A DNA stretch of 64,000 nt from JAAZPT01 sp964544955. Lineage in GTDB: Bacteria; Bacillota; Clostridia; Christensenellales; Aristaeellaceae. A model generated the notes under the pieces. It saw only the letters and a list, made by a program, of their open reading frames with translations, was not told the origin of the DNA and ran no database searches. How positions within the stretch are numbered: position 1 is the first letter of the stretch; each line of letters starts with the position of its first letter. The DNA lies in assembly GCA_964544955.1 (NCBI GenBank), contig CAZJEB010000003.1, positions 124,001-188,000 of the forward strand. The letters are read 5' to 3'. The translations under genes were made by a program, and so were the position numbers. Positions 1 through 7,802 of this stretch are shown here, one piece after another.

Positions 1-514
1 TTACAGCTATTACTGCAAATATTGCAGTTTTCGTATCACCCAACCAATTTATTATTCCTTTAAAGCCAAGGCTATAGATGGTATTTGTAATTAATCCTTG
101 ATATGGAGAAAACATGTTTTTAAATAGTATGGCAATTGCAACAACAGAAGTTACTACTGGTATAAAGAAAATAGTTCTATAAAATCCCTTATGAGAACTC
201 AAACCCTCTTCAATTATAAAGGCAAGTAAAAATCCAATTACCATTTGAATAAATACAGTAATAATTACCCAATAAAAACTGTTTTTAAGTGTTATACCAA
301 ACACACTATCCTTCAAAAGTTCAGCATAATTGCCCAAACCAACAAAATCCATATTAGCAAGCGTTGACCATTTAAAAAGGCTTCCATATATAATAAATAT
401 TATTGGGTATGCAATAAACATAACAAAAAATAGAATAGCAGGTGTTAAAAACAATCTTGCCGATGTTTTATTGCTCAATATTCGCCTACTTTTGTTTGTA
501 CCAATTGTGTTCAT
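1..514 (-). CDS. Sugar ABC transporter permease, MalF/UgpA type (partial)
   Basis: This is the N-terminal 171 residues of a CUT1-family inner-membrane permease; the rest lies beyond the left edge. A short polar N-terminus is followed by a first membrane segment (TPAILFFVMFIAYPIIFIIY), a loop containing the typical FVGLGNYAELLKD pattern (family: FxGLxNYxxLL), and two further hydrophobic stretches, including FYRTIFFIPVVTS. The ATG at 514-512 has an AAAGGGG ribosome site. It is the last visible gene of the sugar operon, downstream of the solute-binding protein and separated from it by a hairpin. It should form half of the membrane channel; a second permease probably follows outside the window. 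The substrate cannot be read from the sequence. Confidence 0.88.
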   Translation of the reverse strand, partial: MNTIGTNKSRRILSNKTSARLFLTPAILFFVMFIAYPIIFIIYGSLFKWSTLANMDFVGLGNYAELLKDSVFGITLKNSFYWVIITVFIQMVIGFLLAFIIEEGLSSHKGFYRTIFFIPVVTSVVAIAILFKNMFSPYQGLITNTIYSLGFKGIINWLGDTKTAIFAVIAV

Positions 515-547
515 AACAATCCCCTTTCATAATCCACAACAAATAAA

Positions 548-578
548 GTTATGACGCCGAATAAATCGGCGTCATAAC
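548..578 (-). repeat. Intercistronic hairpin between binding protein and permease
   Basis: A perfect 13-bp inverted repeat (GTTATGACGCCGA and its complement around a 5-nt loop) fills the gap between the stop of the solute-binding protein gene and the start of the permease gene. On the transcribed strand only a loose U-rich stretch follows, so it is likely a partial terminator or an mRNA 3'-end stabiliser. Such hairpins are known to raise binding-protein levels over permease levels in ABC importer operons; that role here is inferred. Confidence 0.75.
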
Positions 579-591
579 AAAGAGTTAAGCC

Positions 592-1860
592 TTATTTGCC
601 GAGAACTTTATCTTGTACTTCTTGCATTTTTTCTAGTGCCTGCATTGGTTCTAATTCACCAGCAGCAACACCTTGTAATACGTTTTGAAGTTCTGCTTCT
701 ATTTCAGGGCTAGCAATACGTTGGTTCTTAGCTCCATCCAATTGTGCAGAATACGCTGCTATTTGGTCAAGTATTGATGGATCTACGTTTTCAGGAGCAA
801 TGCCTTTAAATGCAGGTAAGTTGTTCAAATCATTAATAGCTGCTTGGTTACCAACGCCAGCTGCAAAGGATGAAAGAAGTGTCCAAGCTGCTTCTGGGTT
901 TGCGCAGTTTTTGCTTATACCATAACCAAAGTCCATACCACCAATAGCTGGAGAAACTGTTGCAGTTTCATCAACTGGCGGAAGATAGAAGTTACCAAAA
1001 CTCCAGTCTGCAACCAATGGAACTACTTCAGGAGCTGTTTTTTCTTGGAACCACCATGAACCAAGAGCCATCATACCAACTTTACCAGCTGTAAATAAGC
1101 TTACACCATCTGGATATGAATTGTTTGATAGAGCGCCAACTTGCATAATTCCATCATCATACATGCTCTTATAAGCAACTAGAGCCTTTAAGAGGTTTTC
1201 ATCTGTCCATTTACCAGTGCCATCTTGTGCTGCATAAATTTGATCACCAAATTGTGTAGCAAGCATAGTATAAACATTAACATGTTGCCAGCCATCAGCG
1301 CCACCAAAATATAAAGGAGCATAACCATTTTGTGTTAACGTAGCTGATACATCAATTAGTTCTTGCCATGTTGTTGGAACATTTAAGCCTAGTTCTGCAA
1401 ATATTTTTGTATTGTATAAAATATTTATAACTTGGCTTTCGATAGGAATAATATAAACTCCATTATCTCCTTCTGGGTTTCCTAAACGCATTTGTTGAGC
1501 ATTAATACCATAAATTTTATCTTCCCAGTCTGCTCCCCAGGTTTTCTCTGCATATGGTGTTAAGTCAATTAGATAATCACGGTATTGTTGTGTAAGTGAG
1601 CCAGGTTGCAAACCAAGTACGTCACCTAGGTTGTTTGCCCCAGCGCCTGCTGCTAAAGCAGCTAAATATTCAGGGTTGTAGTTATAGTTTGTGTACTTAA
1701 CTTTAATATCTGCATTTTCTGCCTCAAAAGCAGCTATCATTTTTTCCATTGTACGAGGGATAGGACTCCAGGTCCAAATACTAACTTCGGTTTCAGCTAA
1801 GGCAGATGTCATGCCTAAAACCATAATCGCTGTTAACAGTAAAGCAAACAATTTTTTCAT
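592..1860 (-). CDS. Extracellular sugar-binding protein (SBP family 1)
   Basis: This 422-residue exported protein captures the substrate for the downstream CUT1 permease. It has a classical signal peptide (MKKLFALLLTAIMVLG, cleavage likely after SALA) and then the family-1 binding-protein fold, with typical stretches such as LYNTKIFAELGLNVPTTWQEL and a C-terminal region rich in short helices. No cysteine follows the signal peptide, so it does not look like a lipoprotein. The ribosome site TTTGGAGG stands 7 nt before the ATG. It follows the aldolase gene with an 85-nt gap and precedes a hairpin and the permease. The co-transcribed sugar kinase and aldolases imply a monosaccharide or small sugar as substrate; which one is unknown. 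Confidence 0.9.
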   Translation of the reverse strand: MKKLFALLLTAIMVLGMTSALAETEVSIWTWSPIPRTMEKMIAAFEAENADIKVKYTNYNYNPEYLAALAAGAGANNLGDVLGLQPGSLTQQYRDYLIDLTPYAEKTWGADWEDKIYGINAQQMRLGNPEGDNGVYIIPIESQVINILYNTKIFAELGLNVPTTWQELIDVSATLTQNGYAPLYFGGADGWQHVNVYTMLATQFGDQIYAAQDGTGKWTDENLLKALVAYKSMYDDGIMQVGALSNNSYPDGVSLFTAGKVGMMALGSWWFQEKTAPEVVPLVADWSFGNFYLPPVDETATVSPAIGGMDFGYGISKNCANPEAAWTLLSSFAAGVGNQAAINDLNNLPAFKGIAPENVDPSILDQIAAYSAQLDGAKNQRIASPEIEAELQNVLQGVAAGELEPMQALEKMQEVQDKVLGK

Positions 1861-1945
1861 AATTTTACCTCCAAATAAAACAATATTTTTTCATTTAATA
1901 ATTAAACGCTCCAATTTAAGTATTAAATGATTAAGTCAACTTTAG

Positions 1946-2569
1946 TTATTTATCTAAAAACATTTGTACTTCGTCAGGGCTTAAATCTTTAATAGGACAA
2001 TTCATATTTTCTGCAAAGTATAAAACTTCTGCTATTGCTTCAGCAGCTTCTGTTTTGTTCATGGCATCCATAACATCTTTGCCAACAACAAGCACACCAT
2101 GGTTGCCCAACATAACTATGTCATGTTTACGAACATATTCTTCAGCAACATCAAAAATTTCTGTTGTACCTGGCCTTCCGTAGGGTGCACATGGAATAAC
2201 TTTAAAATTACCAATCATTTCAGGATATGCTTTTGACACTATATCCTTTCCACATAGCGCATATGCTGTAATCATTTTGGGATGGCAATGTACAACGCCA
2301 TAACAGTCTGGTCTTGTTTCATATGCTCTTGTGTGAAGAAGCATTTCTGAAGATGGTTTTTTCTTTCCTGCTACCTGTTCATGTGTTTTTTCATCTATAA
2401 CGCAAACTAAATCTTCTGTTAAGAAGGCCTTATTTGTGCTAGTAGGTGTGATATAAATGAATCCATCACGTCTTATTGAAATGTTTCCTTCATAAGCATT
2501 AACTAATCCTCGCTTATCTAGTCTTTCACAAACGGTTATCAACTCTCTAATTGCACCAACATCAATCAT
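1946..2569 (-). CDS. Class II aldolase/epimerase family protein (FucA/AraD-like)
   Basis: This is a 207-residue zinc-dependent member of the L-fuculose-1-phosphate aldolase / L-ribulose-5-phosphate 4-epimerase family. The motifs NAYEGNISIR near the N-terminus, SSEMLLHTRAYE, the zinc-binding HCHPK and a later NHGVLV stretch are all present. The length matches FucA (about 215). I start it at the internal ATG at 2569, 7 residues into the longest frame, because a GGAGG ribosome site lies just ahead of it. It lies directly behind the FGGY kinase, so the likely job is cleavage (or epimerisation) of the ketose phosphate that the kinase makes. Aldolase is favoured over epimerase by the rhamnulokinase-like partner, but the sequence does not settle this. 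Confidence 0.85.
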   Translation of the reverse strand: MIDVGAIRELITVCERLDKRGLVNAYEGNISIRRDGFIYITPTSTNKAFLTEDLVCVIDEKTHEQVAGKKKPSSEMLLHTRAYETRPDCYGVVHCHPKMITAYALCGKDIVSKAYPEMIGNFKVIPCAPYGRPGTTEIFDVAEEYVRKHDIVMLGNHGVLVVGKDVMDAMNKTEAAEAIAEVLYFAENMNCPIKDLSPDEVQMFLDK

Positions 2570-2586
2570 AACAAATCCTCCAAATT

Positions 2587-4062
2587 TCATAATATTTTTA
2601 TTTTTTGTGCATACTCTTTTATTTCATTCCAGTTTTTATTATTTTGTGGTAAATATTCAATAAACTCAAAAGAGTTTGCACTAACGTTTCTAATTTGATT
2701 CAGATTTTCTAAATCTCCCATTCCATAAAGTTGAGCAAACGCATTTCCAGCTAATGATGCATTTGCCATACCAGCAAACACTATTTTCCCCGTTGCGTTT
2801 GCTATTATTTGGTTTAAATAATAGTTTCTTGATCCACCATTTACAATATAAATCTTTTCTAATTTTCTACCTGTTGCCACACCTAATTTTTCCACAGTAT
2901 CTTTTATTTTTAAAGCAATACTGTCAAAAATACAAGCAAGAAATTCCTCATCACTATTTAGTTGTTTTTGGGTAGTATTTTTTAGATAAAAATTTATTTT
3001 TTCTGTCATTGTCATAGAAGCATTGTTAAACAAATCATCCTCTAAATCAATAAAGCTTTCATTGTTTTGAACACTACCTGCCATTTTAAAAATTCTATCA
3101 TATGTATAATATTTATTACATTTACTCCATTCATCAATTATAGAATTAAGGAACCAGAAAGCTGAAAAATCTTTATATATAAGATTTTTACCATATAATC
3201 CACCAGTGTTTTTTAAGCCGTAATCAAAATACTTATCATCTAATCCAATAAAATCAGCTTCAATACCCATGTTAATGCTTGTACCGGAGCCTATATAAAC
3301 AGATTTTTCATCAAAGTTTGGTATGGCAGCAACAGCGGATGCAGTATCGTGAGAACAGCTAGTTATTATTAATGTTTCTTCACTTAAATTTGAATCAAAC
3401 TGGGCAGTTTTTATTAATTTTCCTTTTATATGCCCCGGCTTAACCAACTCTCCAAGAATATTAGTTGGTATTCCTAATATATTCAGCAATTCATAGTTCC
3501 ATCCATCAAGCTTATTATTAAGCAACGCGGATGTTCCAGCAAAAGCAATATCATTGCTTGTTTCACCTGAAAGGAAATAATTCAACAAATCTGGGAAAAA
3601 TAACATACTTTTTGATCTTTCAAGTATATCTGAATTGGTTTTTGAGATTGCATATATATGAGGCAAAGAATAAGTCCTATTAGGTTGGCAACCAGTTGAT
3701 TTGAATAATTCTTTTTTGTCAATAATTTTGTATATTTCATTTAAAGAGTTCTTAGCTCGTATGTCTCTATAGTGAAAAACGGGTTCTGCTAATAAGCCTT
3801 GCTTATCAATAAATCCAAAAGTTGCACCAAAAGTGTCTATTCCTATTGAATTGATTTGTTTTTCAGAGAAACTTCTTAATCCATTTAAGATTTCTCCATA
3901 AATAGATAATATATTCCAGTAGGTATGTTCAAATATATTTACAGGATTATTAGGAATTTCAAACTCTTTATCTAAAACAATTTTATTACCATCATAATAA
4001 AATCTGTTCATTTTTCCACTGCTTGCACCTATATCAACCGCTACAATATATTTATTTGCCAA
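2587..4062 (-). CDS. FGGY-family sugar kinase, rhamnulokinase-like
   Basis: This 491-residue carbohydrate kinase would phosphorylate a ketose in the cytosol using ATP. The N-terminus has the phosphate-binding AVDIGASSGKM motif. The middle has a GSGTSINMG segment typical of the second half of FGGY kinases, and VNGGSRNYYLNQIIANATG near the C-terminus matches the ADP-binding region of rhamnulokinases. Length is close to RhaB (about 490). The longest frame starts at GTG 4083, but a GGAGG site lies 7 nt before a TTG at 4062 that opens NKYIVAVDIG, so I use TTG. The gene lies between the RpiR regulator and the FucA/AraD-like aldolase. The substrate (rhamnulose, fuculose or a related ketose) is not determined. 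Confidence 0.85.
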   Translation of the reverse strand: MANKYIVAVDIGASSGKMNRFYYDGNKIVLDKEFEIPNNPVNIFEHTYWNILSIYGEILNGLRSFSEKQINSIGIDTFGATFGFIDKQGLLAEPVFHYRDIRAKNSLNEIYKIIDKKELFKSTGCQPNRTYSLPHIYAISKTNSDILERSKSMLFFPDLLNYFLSGETSNDIAFAGTSALLNNKLDGWNYELLNILGIPTNILGELVKPGHIKGKLIKTAQFDSNLSEETLIITSCSHDTASAVAAIPNFDEKSVYIGSGTSINMGIEADFIGLDDKYFDYGLKNTGGLYGKNLIYKDFSAFWFLNSIIDEWSKCNKYYTYDRIFKMAGSVQNNESFIDLEDDLFNNASMTMTEKINFYLKNTTQKQLNSDEEFLACIFDSIALKIKDTVEKLGVATGRKLEKIYIVNGGSRNYYLNQIIANATGKIVFAGMANASLAGNAFAQLYGMGDLENLNQIRNVSANSFEFIEYLPQNNKNWNEIKEYAQKIKIL

Positions 4063-4079
4063 TTTAATACCTCCAAAAT

Positions 4080-4943
4080 TCACTTAACCTTTTCTCCCTC
4101 AATAGCTATATTAGACCTTTCAAACATATACTTTACCTCGTCTTCATGTTTTACTATATACATCATATACAAACAATCTATAAGGGTAATCATTGCAGTA
4201 GTTTCACAAGAAGGTTCAAAGCTATTAGTTTTAGTTTGACTTGCTACCACCTTTAAAGTGTGATTTGCATACCTTTCCATCATTGTATTAGAAAACCCAG
4301 TTATGGCTACTGTAGGCGTTCCATTTTTGCTTGCCCTTTTTATACCGTCAACAACACTTCTACTTCTGCCAAATGTACTTATTCCAATTATTAAATCATC
4401 TTTGTTAGATATAGTTGAAACTACAGCTTCTGTATGTGGATCACTATATGATATACATTTTAACCCTAACCTGTAAAATCTGTTAATAAAGGCTTCTGCT
4501 ACTATTGATGACCTACCTTGTGCAAAGATATGTATCGTTTTGGCATCACATATACATTGCAAAATAGTATTTAATGTATTTACATCTAATATTGACAATG
4601 TTTCATTTATTGCTTTAACGTTATTTTCAAATACCTTATTGCAAATATTTTCTGTAGAATCAAAGTCGCTAATATCATTATAAATCAATGCTTCAGGTGT
4701 TTGATTGTTTGAATTAATCATTAACTCATTACAAAAGCTGCGATAAGATGAAAAACCAATGTTTTTTACAAATCTTGAAACTGTTGGTTTACTAACAGAT
4801 GATGCATTTGCCAGTTCTTGTATAGTCATTTGCGGTATTTGCCAACTATTTCTTATTACATATTCAGCAATTGCTTTTTCAGATTTTGTAAGATTATTAA
4901 TATTAACCTTTATATTAATAATTACGTTATTATTATCAAACAT
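4080..4943 (-). CDS. RpiR/MurR-family transcriptional regulator
   Basis: This 287-residue regulator has an N-terminal RpiR helix-turn-helix (about residues 15-80, including LTKSEKAIAEYVI and SKPTVSRFVKNIGF) and a C-terminal SIS sugar-phosphate-binding domain (about 125-260, with IHIFAQGRSSIVAEAF and ISTFGRSRSVVDGI). Such proteins bind operator DNA and respond to a phosphorylated sugar. It is encoded second in the sugar operon, 10 nt after the FBP-type aldolase gene, so it probably controls its own operon. Two palindromic 15-bp repeats at the operon promoter are good candidate operators. Repression relieved by the pathway's sugar phosphate is the likeliest mode, but this is inferred. Confidence 0.92.
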   Translation of the reverse strand: MFDNNNVIINIKVNINNLTKSEKAIAEYVIRNSWQIPQMTIQELANASSVSKPTVSRFVKNIGFSSYRSFCNELMINSNNQTPEALIYNDISDFDSTENICNKVFENNVKAINETLSILDVNTLNTILQCICDAKTIHIFAQGRSSIVAEAFINRFYRLGLKCISYSDPHTEAVVSTISNKDDLIIGISTFGRSRSVVDGIKRASKNGTPTVAITGFSNTMMERYANHTLKVVASQTKTNSFEPSCETTAMITLIDCLYMMYIVKHEDEVKYMFERSNIAIEGEKVK

Positions 4944-4953
4944 ATTAGTACCT

Positions 4954-5817
4954 TTATAATTTAGTTAACTGTAATTTATTAACCAAATAATCAATAAGTT
5001 TGTTTTGAGTATATTTAGGTAACTCTAGAACATGTAATGGTGTTTTACTATAATGTTCATTAATTTTATATTTTTCACAGAACTCGCTTATTGCCGAATA
5101 ATACACTTGAAAATATTCTGTACCAACATTGAATTTATTAATACCTTTTTTAAATGCAAGTTCTAATTGTTCATTTGGAATTCCACTTCCACCATGTAGT
5201 ACAAGCGGGGTGTCCGTAGCAGCATTTATTTGTTCTAAGCGTTCAAGGTCTAATTGTGGCGTTTTTTTATACATTCCATGAGCACTTCCTATTGCTATTG
5301 CAAGAGAACTTATTCCTGTTTCTTCGCAGAAGTATTTTGCTGTTTCTGGTTTTGTATAAAAATCGATATTTTTATTGTCATCTGCAACCGCCATTCCTAC
5401 ATGCCCAATTTCAGCCTCAACATCACAATCAAATATTTTTGCAGCTTCAACAACTTTTTTAGTATTTTTAATATTTTCCTCTAAACTTAACTTTGAACCA
5501 TCGTACATAACAGAACCAAAACCATTTTTCATTGTATTAAGTATATATGAAAAATCATAGCAATGATCCAAATGCAGTGCTATCGGTGCATCAATTTGTT
5601 CTACAACACCTTTAAATATTCCACTAAAGGATGTTGGGTGACAATCGTTTTTATCAATACAAGTAGCTGGCTCTACCATAACTATCGCTGGTATTCCTGT
5701 TTTTTGTGAAGCAACGGCAATAGCATATACCATGTTGTAATCAATACATTCAAACGCTACAATTGCTGTATTTTTTTCTTGAGCAATTTTTAAAACCTCA
5801 CGCACCTTTAGTGCCAT
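4954..5817 (-). CDS. Class II fructose-bisphosphate-type aldolase
   Basis: This 287-residue zinc-dependent aldolase belongs to the FbaA/GatY/KbaY family, which splits ketose 1,6-bisphosphates or 1-phosphates into dihydroxyacetone phosphate and an aldehyde. Zinc and catalytic residues are visible: LHLDHC (Asp84, His85), the DGSKLS loop, AEIGHVG, GSAHG and LHGGSG. The usual NVATEL near the C-terminus is NVGTEY here, a small deviation. The gene opens the operon, with ribosome site GGAG 10 nt before its ATG, and is followed by the RpiR regulator. Its pairing with an unrelated FucA-type aldolase in the same operon is unusual and suggests either two cleavage steps or two substrates. Fructose-, tagatose- and deoxyketose-phosphates are all possible. 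Confidence 0.9.
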   Translation of the reverse strand: MALKVREVLKIAQEKNTAIVAFECIDYNMVYAIAVASQKTGIPAIVMVEPATCIDKNDCHPTSFSGIFKGVVEQIDAPIALHLDHCYDFSYILNTMKNGFGSVMYDGSKLSLEENIKNTKKVVEAAKIFDCDVEAEIGHVGMAVADDNKNIDFYTKPETAKYFCEETGISSLAIAIGSAHGMYKKTPQLDLERLEQINAATDTPLVLHGGSGIPNEQLELAFKKGINKFNVGTEYFQVYYSAISEFCEKYKINEHYSKTPLHVLELPKYTQNKLIDYLVNKLQLTKL

Positions 5818-5841
5818 TTGATATCATCTCCATTTCAGTTT

Positions 5842-5886
5842 TGTAACTCATTTTCATTTGTTCTATTTCTATGTAACTTAGTTTCA
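5842..5886. promoter_or_regulatory. Two palindromic operator repeats, candidate RpiR sites
   Basis: TGTAACTCATTTTCA (5842-5856) and TGTAACTTAGTTTCA (5872-5886) match at 13 of 15 positions. Each is an imperfect palindrome of the form TGWAAnTnAnTTWCA. Their starts are exactly 30 bp apart, about three helical turns. The promoter-proximal copy touches the -10 box and covers the transcription start; the other lies in the untranslated leader. The layout resembles operators of RpiR-family repressors such as HexR. Assignment to the operon's own RpiR protein is inferred. Confidence 0.7.
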
Positions 5887-5914
5887 ATATAGCATTGTTT
5901 CCCAATAATGTCAA
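5886..5914 (-). promoter_or_regulatory. Sigma-A promoter of the sugar operon
   Basis: On the minus strand a perfect -35 box TTGACA (5914-5909) is followed by a 17-nt spacer and the -10 box TATATT (5891-5886). The start would fall near 5879, about 60 nt before the aldolase ATG. This is among the best consensus promoters in the window, consistent with control mainly by repression. Confidence 0.85.
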
Positions 5915-5987
5915 TAGTATTTTATTGTATTTTTATTAATATTTTCCAAATTTTACAAAGAATAATCCTATTTCTAAATAAAATAAT

Positions 5988-6016
5988 AAAAAAACACACA
6001 AAATGTGTGTTTTTTT
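5988..6016 (-). terminator. Rho-independent terminator
   Basis: A 13-bp stem (AAAAAAACACACA with its complement) around a 3-nt AAA loop overlaps the stop of the serine-hydrolase gene. On the minus strand it ends in a run of seven T followed by more T-rich sequence. It separates that gene from the sugar operon promoter. Confidence 0.85.
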
Positions 6017-7034
6017 ATTTATCAAATTCTTCTGCAAGGGAATTAAATATTTCCTCACGGAAACTCCACATGCCTTTATACTTAAAGTTTTCATAAAACA
6101 TTCTATTTGTTAGTATTACTGCACCAATATTGCGGGATTTTGATATCCATAATGCCGACCCTATAAGGCTTGTGTGCCCACAACCACTTGGGTAATGGTC
6201 ACTATGTTGGAAGCCAAAGCCCCTATTCATACCCTTGTTTTGTAGTGCAGATAATAGGAAGGGTGAATTTTTGTGCATATACATTTGGCAAAGTTTTCTG
6301 TAAGCATGTACATCCGCAAATAGCCCTGCATGGCCAGCTACTCCATTAAAATAGTAATGGGTATTGCCATCATATGCATCACCTTTTATTGGAGCCTTAG
6401 GTCTAAACCCTTCGTATTTTATGCCTAACATGCTACATAGGTTTTGTTCTATTTCATTGCCGTAGGATGAGGGCATTATCTTTCCTTTATCATTAGGCTT
6501 ATAAAACATATTACCAAGCCTATGGTATTCAACAAAATTTTTGCTTATAACTTTATCAAGGGGCGTATTAAGAACATTCTCAATTATTTTGCCCAGTAAC
6601 ATAAAGTTTATATCGCCATAAACCATACCCTTTATTACTTTTTCCTGTTTAAGGGCTGTTTCCAGCCTTTGGGCAAAAGTTCCTTCTAAAGCGTATAGAG
6701 GGTACCATGGTGGTAATGTTGATGTATGGGTAAGCATGGAAAACACCGATACTTCTTTTAACCTATTTGTTAAAAAAGAACTTTCTTTAAGCCCAGGTAA
6801 AAAGTCCATTACATTATCATAAAGGGATAATTTGCCGCTTTTAACCAGGTACATTATTATTGTGCTTGTAACAAGCTTGGTTAATGTGCCCACGTCAAAA
6901 ATACTATCATTATTAGCATCACCAATAGAGCACGTAAAAAGCTCTTCTTCCTTATTAAAAGCTGTTAATACAGCAGAAGGAAAAAAGCCTTTTTGATGAT
7001 ATTTTTTCATAATATTATAATATTTTTGATCCAT
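6015..7034 (-). CDS. Beta-lactamase-fold serine hydrolase with Thr at the nucleophile position
   Basis: This 339-residue cytosolic-looking protein belongs to the class C beta-lactamase / esterase (PF00144-like) family. The SxxK motif is present as T50-L-T-K53 instead of S-L-T-K; the codon is clearly ACA. The YxN-like motif is Y139-G-D141 followed by INFMLLG, and the HxG motif is H235-A-G. There is no signal peptide. The ribosome site AGGGG is 7 nt upstream of the ATG. It stands alone, divergent from the DUF3842 gene and ending in its own terminator. It could be an esterase or peptidase using threonine, or a non-catalytic binding protein. The substrate is unknown. Confidence 0.8.
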   Translation of the reverse strand: MDQKYYNIMKKYHQKGFFPSAVLTAFNKEEELFTCSIGDANNDSIFDVGTLTKLVTSTIIMYLVKSGKLSLYDNVMDFLPGLKESSFLTNRLKEVSVFSMLTHTSTLPPWYPLYALEGTFAQRLETALKQEKVIKGMVYGDINFMLLGKIIENVLNTPLDKVISKNFVEYHRLGNMFYKPNDKGKIMPSSYGNEIEQNLCSMLGIKYEGFRPKAPIKGDAYDGNTHYYFNGVAGHAGLFADVHAYRKLCQMYMHKNSPFLLSALQNKGMNRGFGFQHSDHYPSGCGHTSLIGSALWISKSRNIGAVILTNRMFYENFKYKGMWSFREEIFNSLAEEFDK

Positions 7035-7171
7035 TAATATCCCCTAATAATTTTTTGCTTAAATTAATACTAAAATTATATATTTTAGCTCAAATTATAC
7101 AAATCGATATATATTTTTATTATACTCCTCAATAAAATATTAGTCAAACCATAAAAGGCTATTTATACTAT

Positions 7172-7199
7172 TTGTTTTAAATTAAAATTAATATATAAT
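7172..7199 (+). promoter_or_regulatory. Promoter of the DUF3842 gene
   Basis: TTGTTT (7172-7177), a 16-nt spacer and a perfect TATAAT (7194-7199) lie about 30 nt before the start codon. The surrounding 195-bp divergent intergenic stretch is very AT-rich and holds nothing else I can support. Confidence 0.6.
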
Positions 7200-7229
7200 C
7201 AATGTATTAATTATTTAAAGGTGGTTAAT

Positions 7230-7652
7230 ATGAAAATATTAGTAGTTGATGGTCAAGGTGGAAAAGTTGGTAAAATAATAATAGAAGGCTTAAAAAAAGC
7301 TAAGCCTTCTATAGAAATATATGCAATGGGTACAAACTCCATAGCCACAAGCACAATGATAAAGGCAGGGGCGGATTATGCAGCAACAGGCGAAAATGCC
7401 GTTGTTGTAAACTCGAAGGATGCTAATATTATAATTGGCCCAAGTGGCATAGTAATTGCCGATTCATTATTAGGTGAAATAACAGAAAAAATGGCAAGTT
7501 CCATTGGCAAAAGCAAAGCCCATAAGGTTTTGTTACCCATAAACAAATGCAACACACACATTGTAGGCGTTGGCAAGCTATCCACCGCGGATGTTATTAG
7601 CGATGCTATAAACTACACATTGGATGTTATTGCTAAGCTTGACACTAAATAA
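7230..7652 (+). CDS. DUF3842 family protein
   Basis: This 140-residue protein has the features of the uncharacterised Clostridia family DUF3842. It opens with a Rossmann-like strand-loop (MKILVVDGQGGKVGKIII), has a GADYAATGENAVVVNS segment, and carries INKCNTHIVGVG near the C-terminus. There is no signal peptide or membrane segment. I use the ATG at 7230, behind AAAGGTGG, rather than the GTG at 7221, which lies inside the ribosome site. It is followed after 150 nt by an ECF-type transporter gene on the same strand. The dinucleotide-binding look of the N-terminus suggests a nucleotide ligand, but no activity is known to me. Confidence 0.8.
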   Translation: MKILVVDGQGGKVGKIIIEGLKKAKPSIEIYAMGTNSIATSTMIKAGADYAATGENAVVVNSKDANIIIGPSGIVIADSLLGEITEKMASSIGKSKAHKVLLPINKCNTHIVGVGKLSTADVISDAINYTLDVIAKLDTK

Positions 7653-7659
7653 GTTAAAT

Positions 7660-7778
7660 GGTAATATGTTTTCAACTAACAGCTGAAGCTGTTTAATTAT
7701 TTTTATATTAATGCAGAATTAATATTACCAAGAAGGTATAGCAATAGTAATATAAGTTCTGTTTGCGATAAAGTCTGC
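7660..7778 (+). promoter_or_regulatory. Structured leader upstream of the ECF transporter gene
   Basis: The gap before the ECF gene holds competing pairings. GGTAATAT (7660-7667) can pair with ATATTACC (7722-7729), but the same segment also pairs with GTAATAT (7747-7753), and that pairing is extended by CAGAA/TTCTG. A hairpin AACAGC-TGAA-GCTGTT lies at 7678-7693, and TATTAAT-GCAGA-ATTAATA at 7706-7724. Mutually exclusive stems ahead of a vitamin-type transporter suggest a riboswitch-like element. I cannot match it to a known class (TPP, FMN, THF and preQ1 considered). Confidence 0.45.
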
Positions 7779-7802
7779 ATTACAACTGAAAGGATGTTTA
7801 TT

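Noticed and set aside
4063..4083. GTG at 4083 as the kinase start
   Set aside because: The GGAGG ribosome site lies inside that extension and serves the TTG at 4062, where the conserved N-terminus begins.
7660..7790. Known riboswitch class (TPP, FMN, THF, preQ1) before the ECF gene
   Set aside because: None of the conserved core sequences of these classes could be found; kept only as an unassigned structured leader.
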